From NCBI GenBank assembly GCA_035516795.1, contig DATIZX010000010.1:60443-124442 (forward strand): a stretch of 64,000 nucleotides of DNA, written 5' to 3'. The translations under genes and the position numbers were made by a program. This document shows, in pieces, positions 39,379 to 47,020 of the stretch (the stretch's first letter is position 1; every line of letters begins with the position of its first letter). The notes below the pieces were generated by a model. It saw nothing but the letters and a program-made list of their open reading frames with translations, did not search any database and was not told the DNA's origin. The stretch comes from DATJBF01 sp035516795 (lineage in GTDB: Bacteria > Verrucomicrobiota > Verrucomicrobiia > Palsa-1439).

Positions 39379-39511
39379 AGATTATGGCCAGCGCTTTGTG
39401 GAGATGGCTTTCCCGTTTGTCGTCGGAAAGAGAATTGGCTAACCGGCGTGCTTTTTCGGCAAGCCTGCTGCCAACAGTTTCAGGATACTGTTCCTTTTTC
39501 TCTTTATCCAT
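39338..39511 (-). CDS. Small charged protein upstream of PIN gene, possible antitoxin
   Basis: About 57 residues, Lys/Glu/Arg-rich ('MDKEKKEQYPETVGSRLAEKARRLANSLSDDKRESHLHKALAIIYG'), predicted helical. ATG 39511 has AAAAAGG at the right distance; ATG 39538 and a longer frame to 39592 are alternatives. It overlaps the PIN-domain gene, so the two are cotranscribed. The role as antitoxin is inferred from position and size only. Confidence 0.45.
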   Translation of the reverse strand: MDKEKKEQYPETVGSRLAEKARRLANSLSDDKRESHLHKALAIIYGSSGKKTVSVRR

Positions 39512-39538
39512 CGCGACCTTTTTTTGACGAGATTTCAT

Positions 39539-40085
39539 TGCGAGTCTAATTTCGAGATATGCTGTGTCAACGACTATTTTTATCGGCGACACGGTCGTAT
39601 ATCTCTTGCTTACAACTAATTAGATTGCAGACAGCGTGCCACGCTCAAAATTCAACCTTTCTTACGCAAATTAGGATGCTTTTGGCGTAGTTTCGGTTCT
39701 AACATTGTCGTAACTGCGCAAAAGTAACCACTGAATGTGTCAAAAATGCACCCACTGACCCCAGATTCAATGAGGGTAGAAGCTGACTATAAAATAGGAA
39801 GAATGCTGAACGGAATGATTTGACTGTGGTTCCAGCCTCGCACAGCATTATCAATCGTCGATTTAGTTCAGGAATGTCTCGTACCGGATAGAGCACAGAT
39901 TGATACTTGATCGCTGAACTTCCGGCTAAGCGTCTAAGTAAAAGAGAAGGGGCCGGTAACCCCCCGGCCCTTCTGCCAATCCCCTGCTGTGCTTTGCGTT
40001 GCTATCCTTTGTCCCTTTCACGGCTAAGGCACAAAGAAGATCACGAAACATATTGTAGCGCAACCCCACGCCTTTCGCAAATTAC
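39539..40085. other. Island right flank without genes; possible insertion-sequence debris
   Basis: No convincing gene. At 39737-39763 the string TGTGTCAAAAATGCACCCAC followed by TGACCCC resembles ends of IS21-type elements. A hairpin AGAAGGGGCCGG / CCGGCCCTTCT (39945-39974) lies further on. The remainder is A+T-richer spacer leading to the right boundary repeat. Confidence 0.35.
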
Positions 40086-40116
40086 CAACAATCTAATAGA
40101 GCACGACCCCCACCCG
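40086..40116 (+). repeat. Right boundary repeat of the island
   Basis: CAACAATCTAATAGAGCACG followed by ACCCCCACCCG; differs from 35606-35636 at three positions. Single copy, not part of a palindrome here. Confidence 0.75.
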
Positions 40117-40134
40117 CGGCTTGATATTTGCTGA

Positions 40135-40165
40135 TTGACCATGATTGTTTGTGCGTGTATATAAT
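40135..40165 (+). promoter_or_regulatory. Promoter of the DeoR-type regulator
   Basis: TTGACC (40135-40140) with TATAAT at 40160-40165 (19-base spacer) or TATATA at 40158-40163 (17-base spacer). The start site would be within about 10 bases of ATG 40177, which has no ribosome-binding sequence. Confidence 0.6.
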
Positions 40166-40176
40166 CACTATCAATC

Positions 40177-40956
40177 ATGAAGCCTCTGGACCAGAAAGAC
40201 CTTGCGCCGCAAAGACAAGACCGGCTGCGGGCCGCGTTGCGCGAAAACCGGGTCGTCCGCGTCGAGGATTTGTGTCTGGAATTGAACGCTTCCCCGGCCA
40301 CCGTGCGGCGCGATTTGGATCGTCTCGAAAAGCTCGGCGAAATCCAGCGCGTGCACGGCGGGGCGGTGAGCATGGAGAGCCGGCTGCAAGAATCATTGTT
40401 CGACGCCAAAACCTCGATCGCGATCAGGGAAAAGCGGCGTATCGCGCAGGCGGCACTGGAGATGATTCGGCCCGAAGACACAGTTTACCTCGATGGCGGC
40501 AGCACGGTGCTGGAATTGGCGCGGCTGCTCCGCGACCGCACCAATGTCACCGTGGCGACGAATTCGCTGCGCGCGGCGAACGAACTGGCCGGGCACGGAC
40601 CGCGATTAATTCTCATCGGTGGTGAATTGCGCCGGTTGAGCCAGACGTTGGTCGGTCCTCTAACGCGGCATGTTCTCAACGAACTTCACCTCGACAAGGC
40701 GTTCATGGGCACCATGGGCCTCAGCCTTCGCGAGGGGCTGACGACCACCGAACCCAGCGAGGCGTTCACGAAAGAATTGGTGATGGAACGGGCGCGCGAG
40801 GTGATTCTGTTGGCCGACAGCAGCAAAGTTGGCAAAGTGTCCTTTGCGCGGGCGGGCGGATTGGAAAAAGTTCACACCCTCATAACCGACAAGAAGATCG
40901 ATCGTCAATTTGCGCGCGAACTGAGCAAGAGCGGAGTCAAGGTTCTGCGCGTTTAA
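40177..40956 (+). CDS. DeoR/GlpR-family transcriptional regulator
   Basis: A 259-residue sugar-phosphate-responsive regulator, usually a repressor. The N-terminal winged helix carries the DeoR recognition helix 'LNASPATVRRDLDRLEKLGEIQRVHGGAV'. The C-terminal DeoRC domain (about 85-245) has the phosphosugar-binding loop 'YLDGGSTVLELARLL', 'VATNSLRAANEL', 'LIGGELRRLSQTLVGPL' and 'LLADSSKVGK'. It precedes the E1-E2 dehydrogenase genes by 19 bases and follows the fucose/rhamnose operon across the island, so it may control both. The effector is probably a ketose phosphate, by family analogy. Confidence 0.92.
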   Translation: MKPLDQKDLAPQRQDRLRAALRENRVVRVEDLCLELNASPATVRRDLDRLEKLGEIQRVHGGAVSMESRLQESLFDAKTSIAIREKRRIAQAALEMIRPEDTVYLDGGSTVLELARLLRDRTNVTVATNSLRAANELAGHGPRLILIGGELRRLSQTLVGPLTRHVLNELHLDKAFMGTMGLSLREGLTTTEPSEAFTKELVMERAREVILLADSSKVGKVSFARAGGLEKVHTLITDKKIDRQFARELSKSGVKVLRV

Positions 40957-40975
40957 GAGTTTTCAAAGGAAGCCC

Positions 40976-43273
40976 ATGGATAACCCGGTTCACTTGAGTA
41001 ACAGTCGGCCCCAATTCAAGCCGTTCGTCATCGATTGTGGCAAGATTCCCGCGTTTCAATACCTCGGCAATCTCCAGCAGGAATTGGCTGCGCAAACGAT
41101 CACGGCTGACGAGGCGCTGGCCTTGTTCGAGGACATGCTAATCATCCGCGAGTTCGAAGAGATGATCGTCAAGCTCCGCTCGGGCGCTTATCAGCCGTTG
41201 CCGAAATACAATTATCGTGGCCCGACACACGTTTCCATTGGCCAGGAAGGCTGTGCCGCGGGCGCGTGCAGCATGCTGACCATCGATGACAAAATCACCA
41301 GCACGCATCGTGGCCATGGCGAGAGTCTGGCCAAGGGTACGGTGTCCATTCGGGCGATGAGCGTGTCCGAACTTCGTCAACGAGTGCCGAACAGTGTGGC
41401 TCAGAACCGTAAGGAACTCATCGAGGCTGCGCTTGAAGAGCATCTTTACCGAACCATCGGTGAACTGTTCGGCAAAGATGATGGTTACTGTAAAGGTCGC
41501 GGCGGTTCAATGCACATCGCCGATTTTACGGTCGGCCACCTCGGGGCAAACGCAATTGTCGGCGGCAGTACGCCCATCGCCACGGGCGCGGCGCTGGGAC
41601 TGCGGTATCTCCGCCAGGACGCGGTCGTGTGCTGTTTTGCCGGCGATGGCGCATTCTCCAACGGCGTGGCGCTCGAAGCCATGAACTGGGCCGCGCAACA
41701 GCAGTTCACCAATCATTACGCGAAGGATCATCAGTTCGGTTTGCCGATCATTTTCCTCGTGATCAACAATCATTACGGCATGACCGGTCGCACGGACGAT
41801 GAGGTCACCGGTATCGAACGCATCGCACGTCGTGCCGCCGGATTCGCCGACAACAACATGCACGCGGAAGTCGTCAACGGCATGGACGCGCTGGCGGTTC
41901 GTGATGCCGTCCGTCGCGCCGTGGCGATCTGCAAACGCGGCGACGGGCCGGTGTTTCTAGACGTGGATTGTTACCGGTATTTGGGACATTCACTCAGCGA
42001 TCCACGGGTGGAATACCGCACCAAAGATGAGGAGGCGGCATGGAAAGCGGTGGATCCGATTGCGAATTTCCGATCTCAAATCGTTGCCGCCGAGCTGCTC
42101 GAAGAGAGGGAACTAACCGAGTTGGAGCAACGCGTACGCGACCGCAATGCGCGCGCCGCCAAACGCGCCGCCGCAGCGGCCGACCCACCCGCCGAAGATG
42201 TGATCAAATACATGTACACTGGCACGAAGGCGGAGGTTGTTCCGGAAGAGTTTCGGAAGGTGCAGATCATCGCATCCTTGCCGGAAATCAAGCGCGTCAA
42301 CGGCGAGTTGACGTACAAGGACGCGATACGCGAGGCGATGGTCGAGGAAATGTTGCGCGACAAACGCGTCATCTTCTACGGCGAGGACGTGGCCGATTAT
42401 GGTGGAGCTTTCAAGGTGACGAAAGGCTTGCTCGAAGCGTTTGGACGCGACCGGGTGTTCAATGCACCGATCAGCGAGGCTTGCATTTGCGGCACCGCCG
42501 TCGGCGCAGCCATGATCGGCTTAAGGCCCGTGGCCGAGTTGATGTATTTCGATTTCGCGCTGATGAGTTCCGACCAGATCAGCAATCAGGCGGCGAAATG
42601 GCATTATATGTCCGGCGCGCAGACGGAAGTGCCGCTGGTTTATCGCGTCAGCGCTGGCGCTGGCAAAGGCTACGGCGGGCAGCACTCGCAGACGTTGGAA
42701 TCCATGTTTTGTCATATCCCCGGCCTCTACGTTATCTACCCGGCCACGCCGGCCGACGCAAAAGGATTGTTGAAATCCTCGATCCGCGACAACAATCCGG
42801 TGATGTTCATCGAGTCGCAGGCGCTCTACGGCATGAAAGGGCCGGTGCCCGAAGGTGATTACCTTGTGCCCCTCGGTGTCGCCAACGTGGTGCGCGAAGG
42901 GAGTGACATCACTTTCGTCGCTTGGGGCCCCTTGGTCCACGACTGTCTCAAAGCCGCAGACCAACTCAAGAGCGAAAAGGGAGCGTCTGCCGAGGTCATC
43001 AATCTGCGCACCCTTGTGCCATTGGACATGGATACGATTCTGTGCTCGGTGAAAAAAACCGGTCGCTGTGTCGTAGCCAGTCAGGCGATTCACATTGGCA
43101 GTTACACCGGCGAAATCGCCTCGACGATCCACGACCAAGCCTTCGATTACCTGGATGCCCCCGTCAAACGTGTGGGAGCAAAGAACGGCATCGCGCCGCA
43201 GTCGCACATCTTGGAAGCTGCGTTCTTGCCGAACGTGAACGATTTGCTGAACGCAGCGAATGAGATTTTGTGA
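40976..43273 (+). CDS. Fused E1 alpha-beta subunit of a 2-oxoacid (pyruvate/acetoin-type) dehydrogenase
   Basis: A 765-residue fusion of the two E1 subunits. The alpha part (about 30-415) has 'IREFEEMIVKLRSGAYQ', 'HRGHGESLAKG', and the thiamine-diphosphate motif from 'GDGAFSNGVALEAMNWA' to 'LVINNHYGMTG'. The beta part (about 440-765) has 'YKDAIREAMVEEMLRDKRVIFYGEDVADYGGAFKVTKGL', 'PISEACICGTAVGAAMIG' and 'NQAAKWHYMSGAQ'. It decarboxylates a 2-oxoacid and passes the acyl group to the lipoyl arm of the E2 encoded next. The linker is Ala-rich (RAAKRAAAAADPPAED). Ribosome site AAAGGA precedes ATG 40976. No E3 gene is in the window. Confidence 0.93.
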   Translation: MDNPVHLSNSRPQFKPFVIDCGKIPAFQYLGNLQQELAAQTITADEALALFEDMLIIREFEEMIVKLRSGAYQPLPKYNYRGPTHVSIGQEGCAAGACSMLTIDDKITSTHRGHGESLAKGTVSIRAMSVSELRQRVPNSVAQNRKELIEAALEEHLYRTIGELFGKDDGYCKGRGGSMHIADFTVGHLGANAIVGGSTPIATGAALGLRYLRQDAVVCCFAGDGAFSNGVALEAMNWAAQQQFTNHYAKDHQFGLPIIFLVINNHYGMTGRTDDEVTGIERIARRAAGFADNNMHAEVVNGMDALAVRDAVRRAVAICKRGDGPVFLDVDCYRYLGHSLSDPRVEYRTKDEEAAWKAVDPIANFRSQIVAAELLEERELTELEQRVRDRNARAAKRAAAAADPPAEDVIKYMYTGTKAEVVPEEFRKVQIIASLPEIKRVNGELTYKDAIREAMVEEMLRDKRVIFYGEDVADYGGAFKVTKGLLEAFGRDRVFNAPISEACICGTAVGAAMIGLRPVAELMYFDFALMSSDQISNQAAKWHYMSGAQTEVPLVYRVSAGAGKGYGGQHSQTLESMFCHIPGLYVIYPATPADAKGLLKSSIRDNNPVMFIESQALYGMKGPVPEGDYLVPLGVANVVREGSDITFVAWGPLVHDCLKAADQLKSEKGASAEVINLRTLVPLDMDTILCSVKKTGRCVVASQAIHIGSYTGEIASTIHDQAFDYLDAPVKRVGAKNGIAPQSHILEAAFLPNVNDLLNAANEIL

Positions 43274-43301
43274 GAATGATGATTGTCTTGCAGATCGTTG
43301 T

Positions 43302-43373
43302 GGTAGGGCTGGATCGCCGGGCCAGCCGCAACCAAACCTCTGCGAATGGCGCGCCCGGCGGTCGCGCCCTACC
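43302..43373. repeat. Palindromic repeat, GGTAGGGC family (copy 3)
   Basis: Left arm GGTAGGGCTGGATCGCCGGG and right arm GCGCGCCCGGCGGTCGCGCC-CTACC. The right arm repeats exactly at 188-212. It sits between the E1 and E2 genes of one operon. Confidence 0.7.
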
Positions 43374-43386
43374 TACGACTTAACTC

Positions 43387-44598
43387 ATGCCCACGCCCAT
43401 AATCATGCCGAAGTTTGGCCAAATGACCGAGGAAAGCACCATTATCGAATGGCGCAAGCAGGAAGGCGACAAAGTCAGAAAGGGCGACATTTTGTTCACG
43501 GTCGAAACCGACAAATCAGTAATGGAAGTCGAGAGTTTTGAGGAAGGCACTTTGCTAAAGATCGTGGTCGAAGCCGGCATTCCAGTGCCGGTGCAGACTA
43601 CGGTCGGATTCATCGGAAATCCGGGCGAGGCGATGGCGGGAACAGGGGCGACAGCGCCGGCGGGAGTCGATGTAGGCCCGCTGACCTCAGCGGGCACGGC
43701 CGTTGACGGGGCACAACCAAGCATCACGCCGCCCCGTGAAGTCACGCGGCCTACAACCGAATCGACAGCGTTTCGTATCAGTCCCCGTGCCGCGACGCTC
43801 GCGGAAGATCACGCGGTTGATCTGTCCAAGATCACCGGCTCCGGACCTGAAGGACGGATCGTCGAGAAAGATGTGCAGGCCTATCTGGAAGCGCACAAGA
43901 CCGTCCCGGTCCCCGAAGAACAGCCCCAGCCGTTGAGCAAAATGCGACAGATCATTGCCCAGCGGTTGCAGCAAAGCGTGGTCACCGCACCCCACTTCTT
44001 TGTCACAGTTGAAGTTGACATGACCGATCTCATCGCCTTTCGTGCACAACTCAAGGAACAGGGCGCGCCGTACACGATCACTGATTTCATTTCGCAGGCG
44101 GTGGTGCTCACGTTGAGAGAGTTCCCAGACGTCAACAGCACGACCGACGGCAAGACGGTGCTTTGGCACAGCCGCGTGCATTTGGGGCTGGCCGTGTCGC
44201 TGGAGCAAGGCTTGGTCGTGCCGGTGATTCGCAACGCTGATGGATTGACGCTCACCGAGCTGAATATGCGCTCCCGGGAACTCGCGGAGAAGGCTCGGGC
44301 AGGGAAGCTCACGCCGGACGAAATGAGCGGTGGCACGTTCACGATTTCCAACATGGGCATGCTAGATGTAGAGAACTTCACCGCAATCATCAATCCCGGC
44401 GAAAGCGCCATCCTCGCGGTGTCGAGCGCCATCAAGAAACCGGTCGTGCGCGACGACAACGTGGTCGTGCGTTCGATCATGAAGCTGACGCTTTCCTCCG
44501 ATCACCGGATCATCGATGGCGCGTTGGCCGCGCGGTTCTTGAACGCGATCAAAGCGAAACTGGAAGAGATGCAGTTGTGGAAAGGGCTGGTCGGATGA
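43387..44598 (+). CDS. Dihydrolipoamide acyltransferase (E2)
   Basis: A 403-residue E2 component with the standard order: lipoyl domain (1-75; Lys43 in 'ETDKSVMEVES' is the lipoylation site), flexible Ala/Pro/Thr linker (about 75-125), E3-binding domain (about 130-170; 'RISPRAATLAEDHAVDLSKITGSGPEGRIVEKDV'), and catalytic domain to the end with His373 and Asp377 in 'SSDHRIIDGAL'. It transfers the acyl group to CoA. It follows the E1 fusion across palindromic repeat copy 3. Its stop is five bases from the convergent araD stop. No ribosome site is obvious before ATG 43387. Confidence 0.94.
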   Translation: MPTPIIMPKFGQMTEESTIIEWRKQEGDKVRKGDILFTVETDKSVMEVESFEEGTLLKIVVEAGIPVPVQTTVGFIGNPGEAMAGTGATAPAGVDVGPLTSAGTAVDGAQPSITPPREVTRPTTESTAFRISPRAATLAEDHAVDLSKITGSGPEGRIVEKDVQAYLEAHKTVPVPEEQPQPLSKMRQIIAQRLQQSVVTAPHFFVTVEVDMTDLIAFRAQLKEQGAPYTITDFISQAVVLTLREFPDVNSTTDGKTVLWHSRVHLGLAVSLEQGLVVPVIRNADGLTLTELNMRSRELAEKARAGKLTPDEMSGGTFTISNMGMLDVENFTAIINPGESAILAVSSAIKKPVVRDDNVVVRSIMKLTLSSDHRIIDGALAARFLNAIKAKLEEMQLWKGLVG

Positions 44599-44602
44599 GA
44601 CC

Positions 44603-45301
44603 TTAGCCGGGTTTCTGACCGTAGGAAGCTTGTGGTCCGTGTTTGCGCAGGAAATGTTTGTCGAGTAACGCCTGCGGCATGGGTTTGCTCGACGGACGCA
44701 ACCGCAAAGTCTCGCTGGCCAATCGTGCGCAATATTCCACGGCCACAGCATTGTAGACCGCGTCCTGCAGTGTCTGCCCCCACGCAAACGGCGCATGGTT
44801 CGCGACCAGGACCGCCGGCATCTGGAGCGGGTCCAGCTTCCTAAACCGCTCGACAATCGCTTGGCCAGTGTTCACTTCGTAACGGTCGCGAATTTCCTTT
44901 GCGGTAAGCAATCGCGTGCAAGGAACCGCTCCGTAGAAATAATCGGCGTGCGTTGTGCCCAGCGCGGGGATCTCCCGCCGGGCCTGCGCCCACGCCGTCG
45001 CATAAAAACTATGGGTGTGAACGACGGCCCCTATGCCTTTGAAGGCGCGGTAGAGAATCAAATGCGTTGGGGTGTCGGAACTGGGACGCAAATCGCCTTC
45101 AACGACCTCGCCGGTGGCGAGCGACACAACAGCCATCTGCTCCGGCCGCATCGCATTGTAGGCCACGCCCGACGGTTTGATTACGAAATGACCGCTGGCC
45201 CGGTCCACACCGCTGACGTTGCCGAAGGTCTGAATGACGAGACCTTCGCGAACAAGCTGGAGGTTTGCTTCACAAACTTGCTGTTTCAATTGCTCAAGCA
45301 T
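44603..45301 (-). CDS. araD: L-Ribulose-5-phosphate 4-epimerase
   Basis: Zinc enzyme that converts L-ribulose-5-phosphate to D-xylulose-5-phosphate. The 232 residues show the AraD set: 'QTFGNVSGVDR', 'VIKPSGVAYNAM', 'PSSDTPTHLILYRAF' (phosphate and acid residues), zinc His pair in 'VVHTHSFYATAWAQ', 'GTTHADYFYG' and 'LVANHAPFAWG'. ATG 45301 has GAGGGGA upstream; GTG 45316 is less likely. It overlaps the end of araB by eight bases on the same strand. It completes the arabinose route together with AraB; no araA isomerase is in the window. Confidence 0.94.
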   Translation of the reverse strand: MLEQLKQQVCEANLQLVREGLVIQTFGNVSGVDRASGHFVIKPSGVAYNAMRPEQMAVVSLATGEVVEGDLRPSSDTPTHLILYRAFKGIGAVVHTHSFYATAWAQARREIPALGTTHADYFYGAVPCTRLLTAKEIRDRYEVNTGQAIVERFRKLDPLQMPAVLVANHAPFAWGQTLQDAVYNAVAVEYCARLASETLRLRPSSKPMPQALLDKHFLRKHGPQASYGQKPG

Positions 45302-46976
45302 TTCGTTTCCCCTCACAGGAGCGAGCGTGCTGCCGAATCTCGATGAGCTTCTTCATCACATCGTGCAGATTGCCATTCCAGTCCTTTGTCCCGAAAGCAT
45401 CATGCAGCTTGCGATACAGCGGGTAAAGCTCCCTGTAGACGGCCTGGGCCAGCGGATTGGGCGTGAACACGCGCTTCTTCACACCGGTCATCGCTTGTTG
45501 CGCTTCGACATAATTCTTGTGCGCGCCGCCTACGACCGCTCCGGCAATCGCGGCGCCAAGCGCACACGTTTGCGCCGAGCGCGAGACTTTCATGGGACGC
45601 CCCGTCGCGTCGGCATAAATCTGCATGACCAGCGGATTCTTTTCGGCAATGCCACCGCAGTTGACGATCTGCTCGACCTTCACTCCGTATTCCTCAAAGC
45701 GGTTGATGATCGTCAACGCACCAAACGCCGTGGCCTCGATCAGTGCCCGATAAATCTCGGCTGGTGTCGTGTACAAGGTTTGGCCGATTACCAACCCGGT
45801 CAATCGCTGGTCGACCAAAATTGTCCGGTTGCCATTGTTCCAATCCAACGCAAGCAAGCCGCTCTCGCCGGGTTTCAGTGTGGCAGCGGCTTTGCTCAAT
45901 TCTTCGTGGCTGCCGACGCGAATGTAATTCACGAACCAGTTGAAAATGTCGCCAACGGCCGACTGGCCGGCTTCGAGTCCGTAATATCCCGGCAGGATGC
46001 TGCCGTTGACGATACCGCACAGGCCGGGAATATCGGGCAGCTTTTCGGTGGCCGGTGCCACCATCATATCGCAGGTACTGGTGCCGATGATCTTGACCAG
46101 TGTCCCGGGCGCGATCCCAGCGCCGACACCACCAAGATGCGCATCGAACGCGCCGACGGCCACGGAAATACCGGCGGGCAGGCCGGTCCGCTTCGCCCAC
46201 TCAGCCGTCAAGCTGCCAACGGCGCGGTCGATCGTGCATGCCTTCGGAGGAAGCCGCGAACGCAGTTTGCCCAGCTTCGGATGCAGGGAACCGAGGAACT
46301 CCGCATCCGGGTAGCCGCCCCAATCAGCGTTGTACATCGCTTTGTGACCGGCCGCGCAGACACCGGCCGTGAGTTTGCCCGGTGCGTCGGTGCCGGTCAG
46401 CACCGCGGGAATCCAGTCGGCGATCTCCACCCAGGTGTGCGCGGCATCGAAAACTTCCGGCGAGGTGCGCAGGCTATGGAGGATTTTGCTGAAGAACCAT
46501 TCGCTGGAATAGGTGCCACCGCATCGGGCGAGGTAGTGTGGCCGGGTTTGCTTTGCCAGTTCGGTGATTTCCGTTGCTTCGTCGACCCCGGTATGATCTT
46601 TCCACAGCCAGGCCATCGCCGCCGGGTTCTTCGCGAACCTTTTATCGAACGCCAGCGCCCGGCCAAGCGCGTCGACCGGCAGCGGCGTGCTGCCGGTAGT
46701 GTCCACGCCGATCCCCACAATCTGTTCGGGCTTGAAACTTTTCACGTTGCGTTTGGCCGACGCCAACGCCTTCTGGACGGTGATCTCCGCGCCCGTCAGG
46801 TAATCAGCCGGGTGCTGTCGTGCCAAGTGGGGGTCGCGCGACAAAATCACGCCGTGCTCGCCGTGTGCGTACTCCCAAACAGCAGTGCCAACCTCGCGCC
46901 CATGGTTGACGTCTACGATCAAGCAACGAACCGAGTTGGTGCCGTAGTCCAAACCGATGGAGTATTTCGCGCTCAT
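45294..46976 (-). CDS. araB: Ribulokinase
   Basis: ATP-dependent phosphorylation of L-ribulose. A 560-residue FGGY-family kinase, as usual for AraB: 'SIGLDYGTNSVRCLIVD' phosphate loop, 'VGIGVDTTGSTPLPVD', the Ala/Asp/His stretch 'VGAFDAHLGGVGAGI', 'KIIGTSTCDMMVAP' and 'VNCGGIAEKNPLVMQIYADATGRP'. ATG 46976 chosen over GTG 46988. It is coupled by overlap to araD downstream and lies 44 bases after the dual ATPase gene upstream, so the three may share a transcript. Confidence 0.94.
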   Translation of the reverse strand: MSAKYSIGLDYGTNSVRCLIVDVNHGREVGTAVWEYAHGEHGVILSRDPHLARQHPADYLTGAEITVQKALASAKRNVKSFKPEQIVGIGVDTTGSTPLPVDALGRALAFDKRFAKNPAAMAWLWKDHTGVDEATEITELAKQTRPHYLARCGGTYSSEWFFSKILHSLRTSPEVFDAAHTWVEIADWIPAVLTGTDAPGKLTAGVCAAGHKAMYNADWGGYPDAEFLGSLHPKLGKLRSRLPPKACTIDRAVGSLTAEWAKRTGLPAGISVAVGAFDAHLGGVGAGIAPGTLVKIIGTSTCDMMVAPATEKLPDIPGLCGIVNGSILPGYYGLEAGQSAVGDIFNWFVNYIRVGSHEELSKAAATLKPGESGLLALDWNNGNRTILVDQRLTGLVIGQTLYTTPAEIYRALIEATAFGALTIINRFEEYGVKVEQIVNCGGIAEKNPLVMQIYADATGRPMKVSRSAQTCALGAAIAGAVVGGAHKNYVEAQQAMTGVKKRVFTPNPLAQAVYRELYPLYRKLHDAFGTKDWNGNLHDVMKKLIEIRQHARSCEGKRNA

Positions 46977-47020
46977 CCGTCGACACACTAGAAGACCTCA
47001 AAATCAACGAAATGAGAAGT

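Larger units (their letters stand above)
35606..40116. mobile_element. Accessory island bounded by 31-bp direct repeats
   Basis: Two copies of CAACAATCTAAT-four variable bases-CACGACCCCCACCCG (35606-35636 and 40086-40116; 28 of 31 identical) flank 4.5 kb. Inside are a RelA/SpoT-domain gene, a transposase, an unknown conserved gene and a PIN-domain pair. The codon choice and base composition look more A+T-rich than the genes on both sides. The sugar operon ends just before the left repeat and a DeoR-type sugar regulator begins just after the right one, so the island may have split one locus. No integrase is present, and the repeat is also half of a palindrome, so chance placement of dispersed repeats is the alternative. 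Confidence 0.45.

Noticed and set aside
39699..39896. 65-codon minus-strand frame in the island's right flank
   Set aside because: Starts with a weak codon, no ribosome site, crosses a possible insertion-sequence end; no family.
40976..43273. Possible sequencing fusion of separate E1 alpha and beta genes
   Set aside because: The linker is a continuous, Ala-rich frame without internal stop or ribosome site, and fused E1 proteins of this size are known.
45234..46991. 585-codon open frame on the plus strand opposite araB
   Set aside because: It mirrors the whole araB gene, has no recognisable motifs, and its amino-acid makeup is what antisense reading of high-G+C coding sequence gives.
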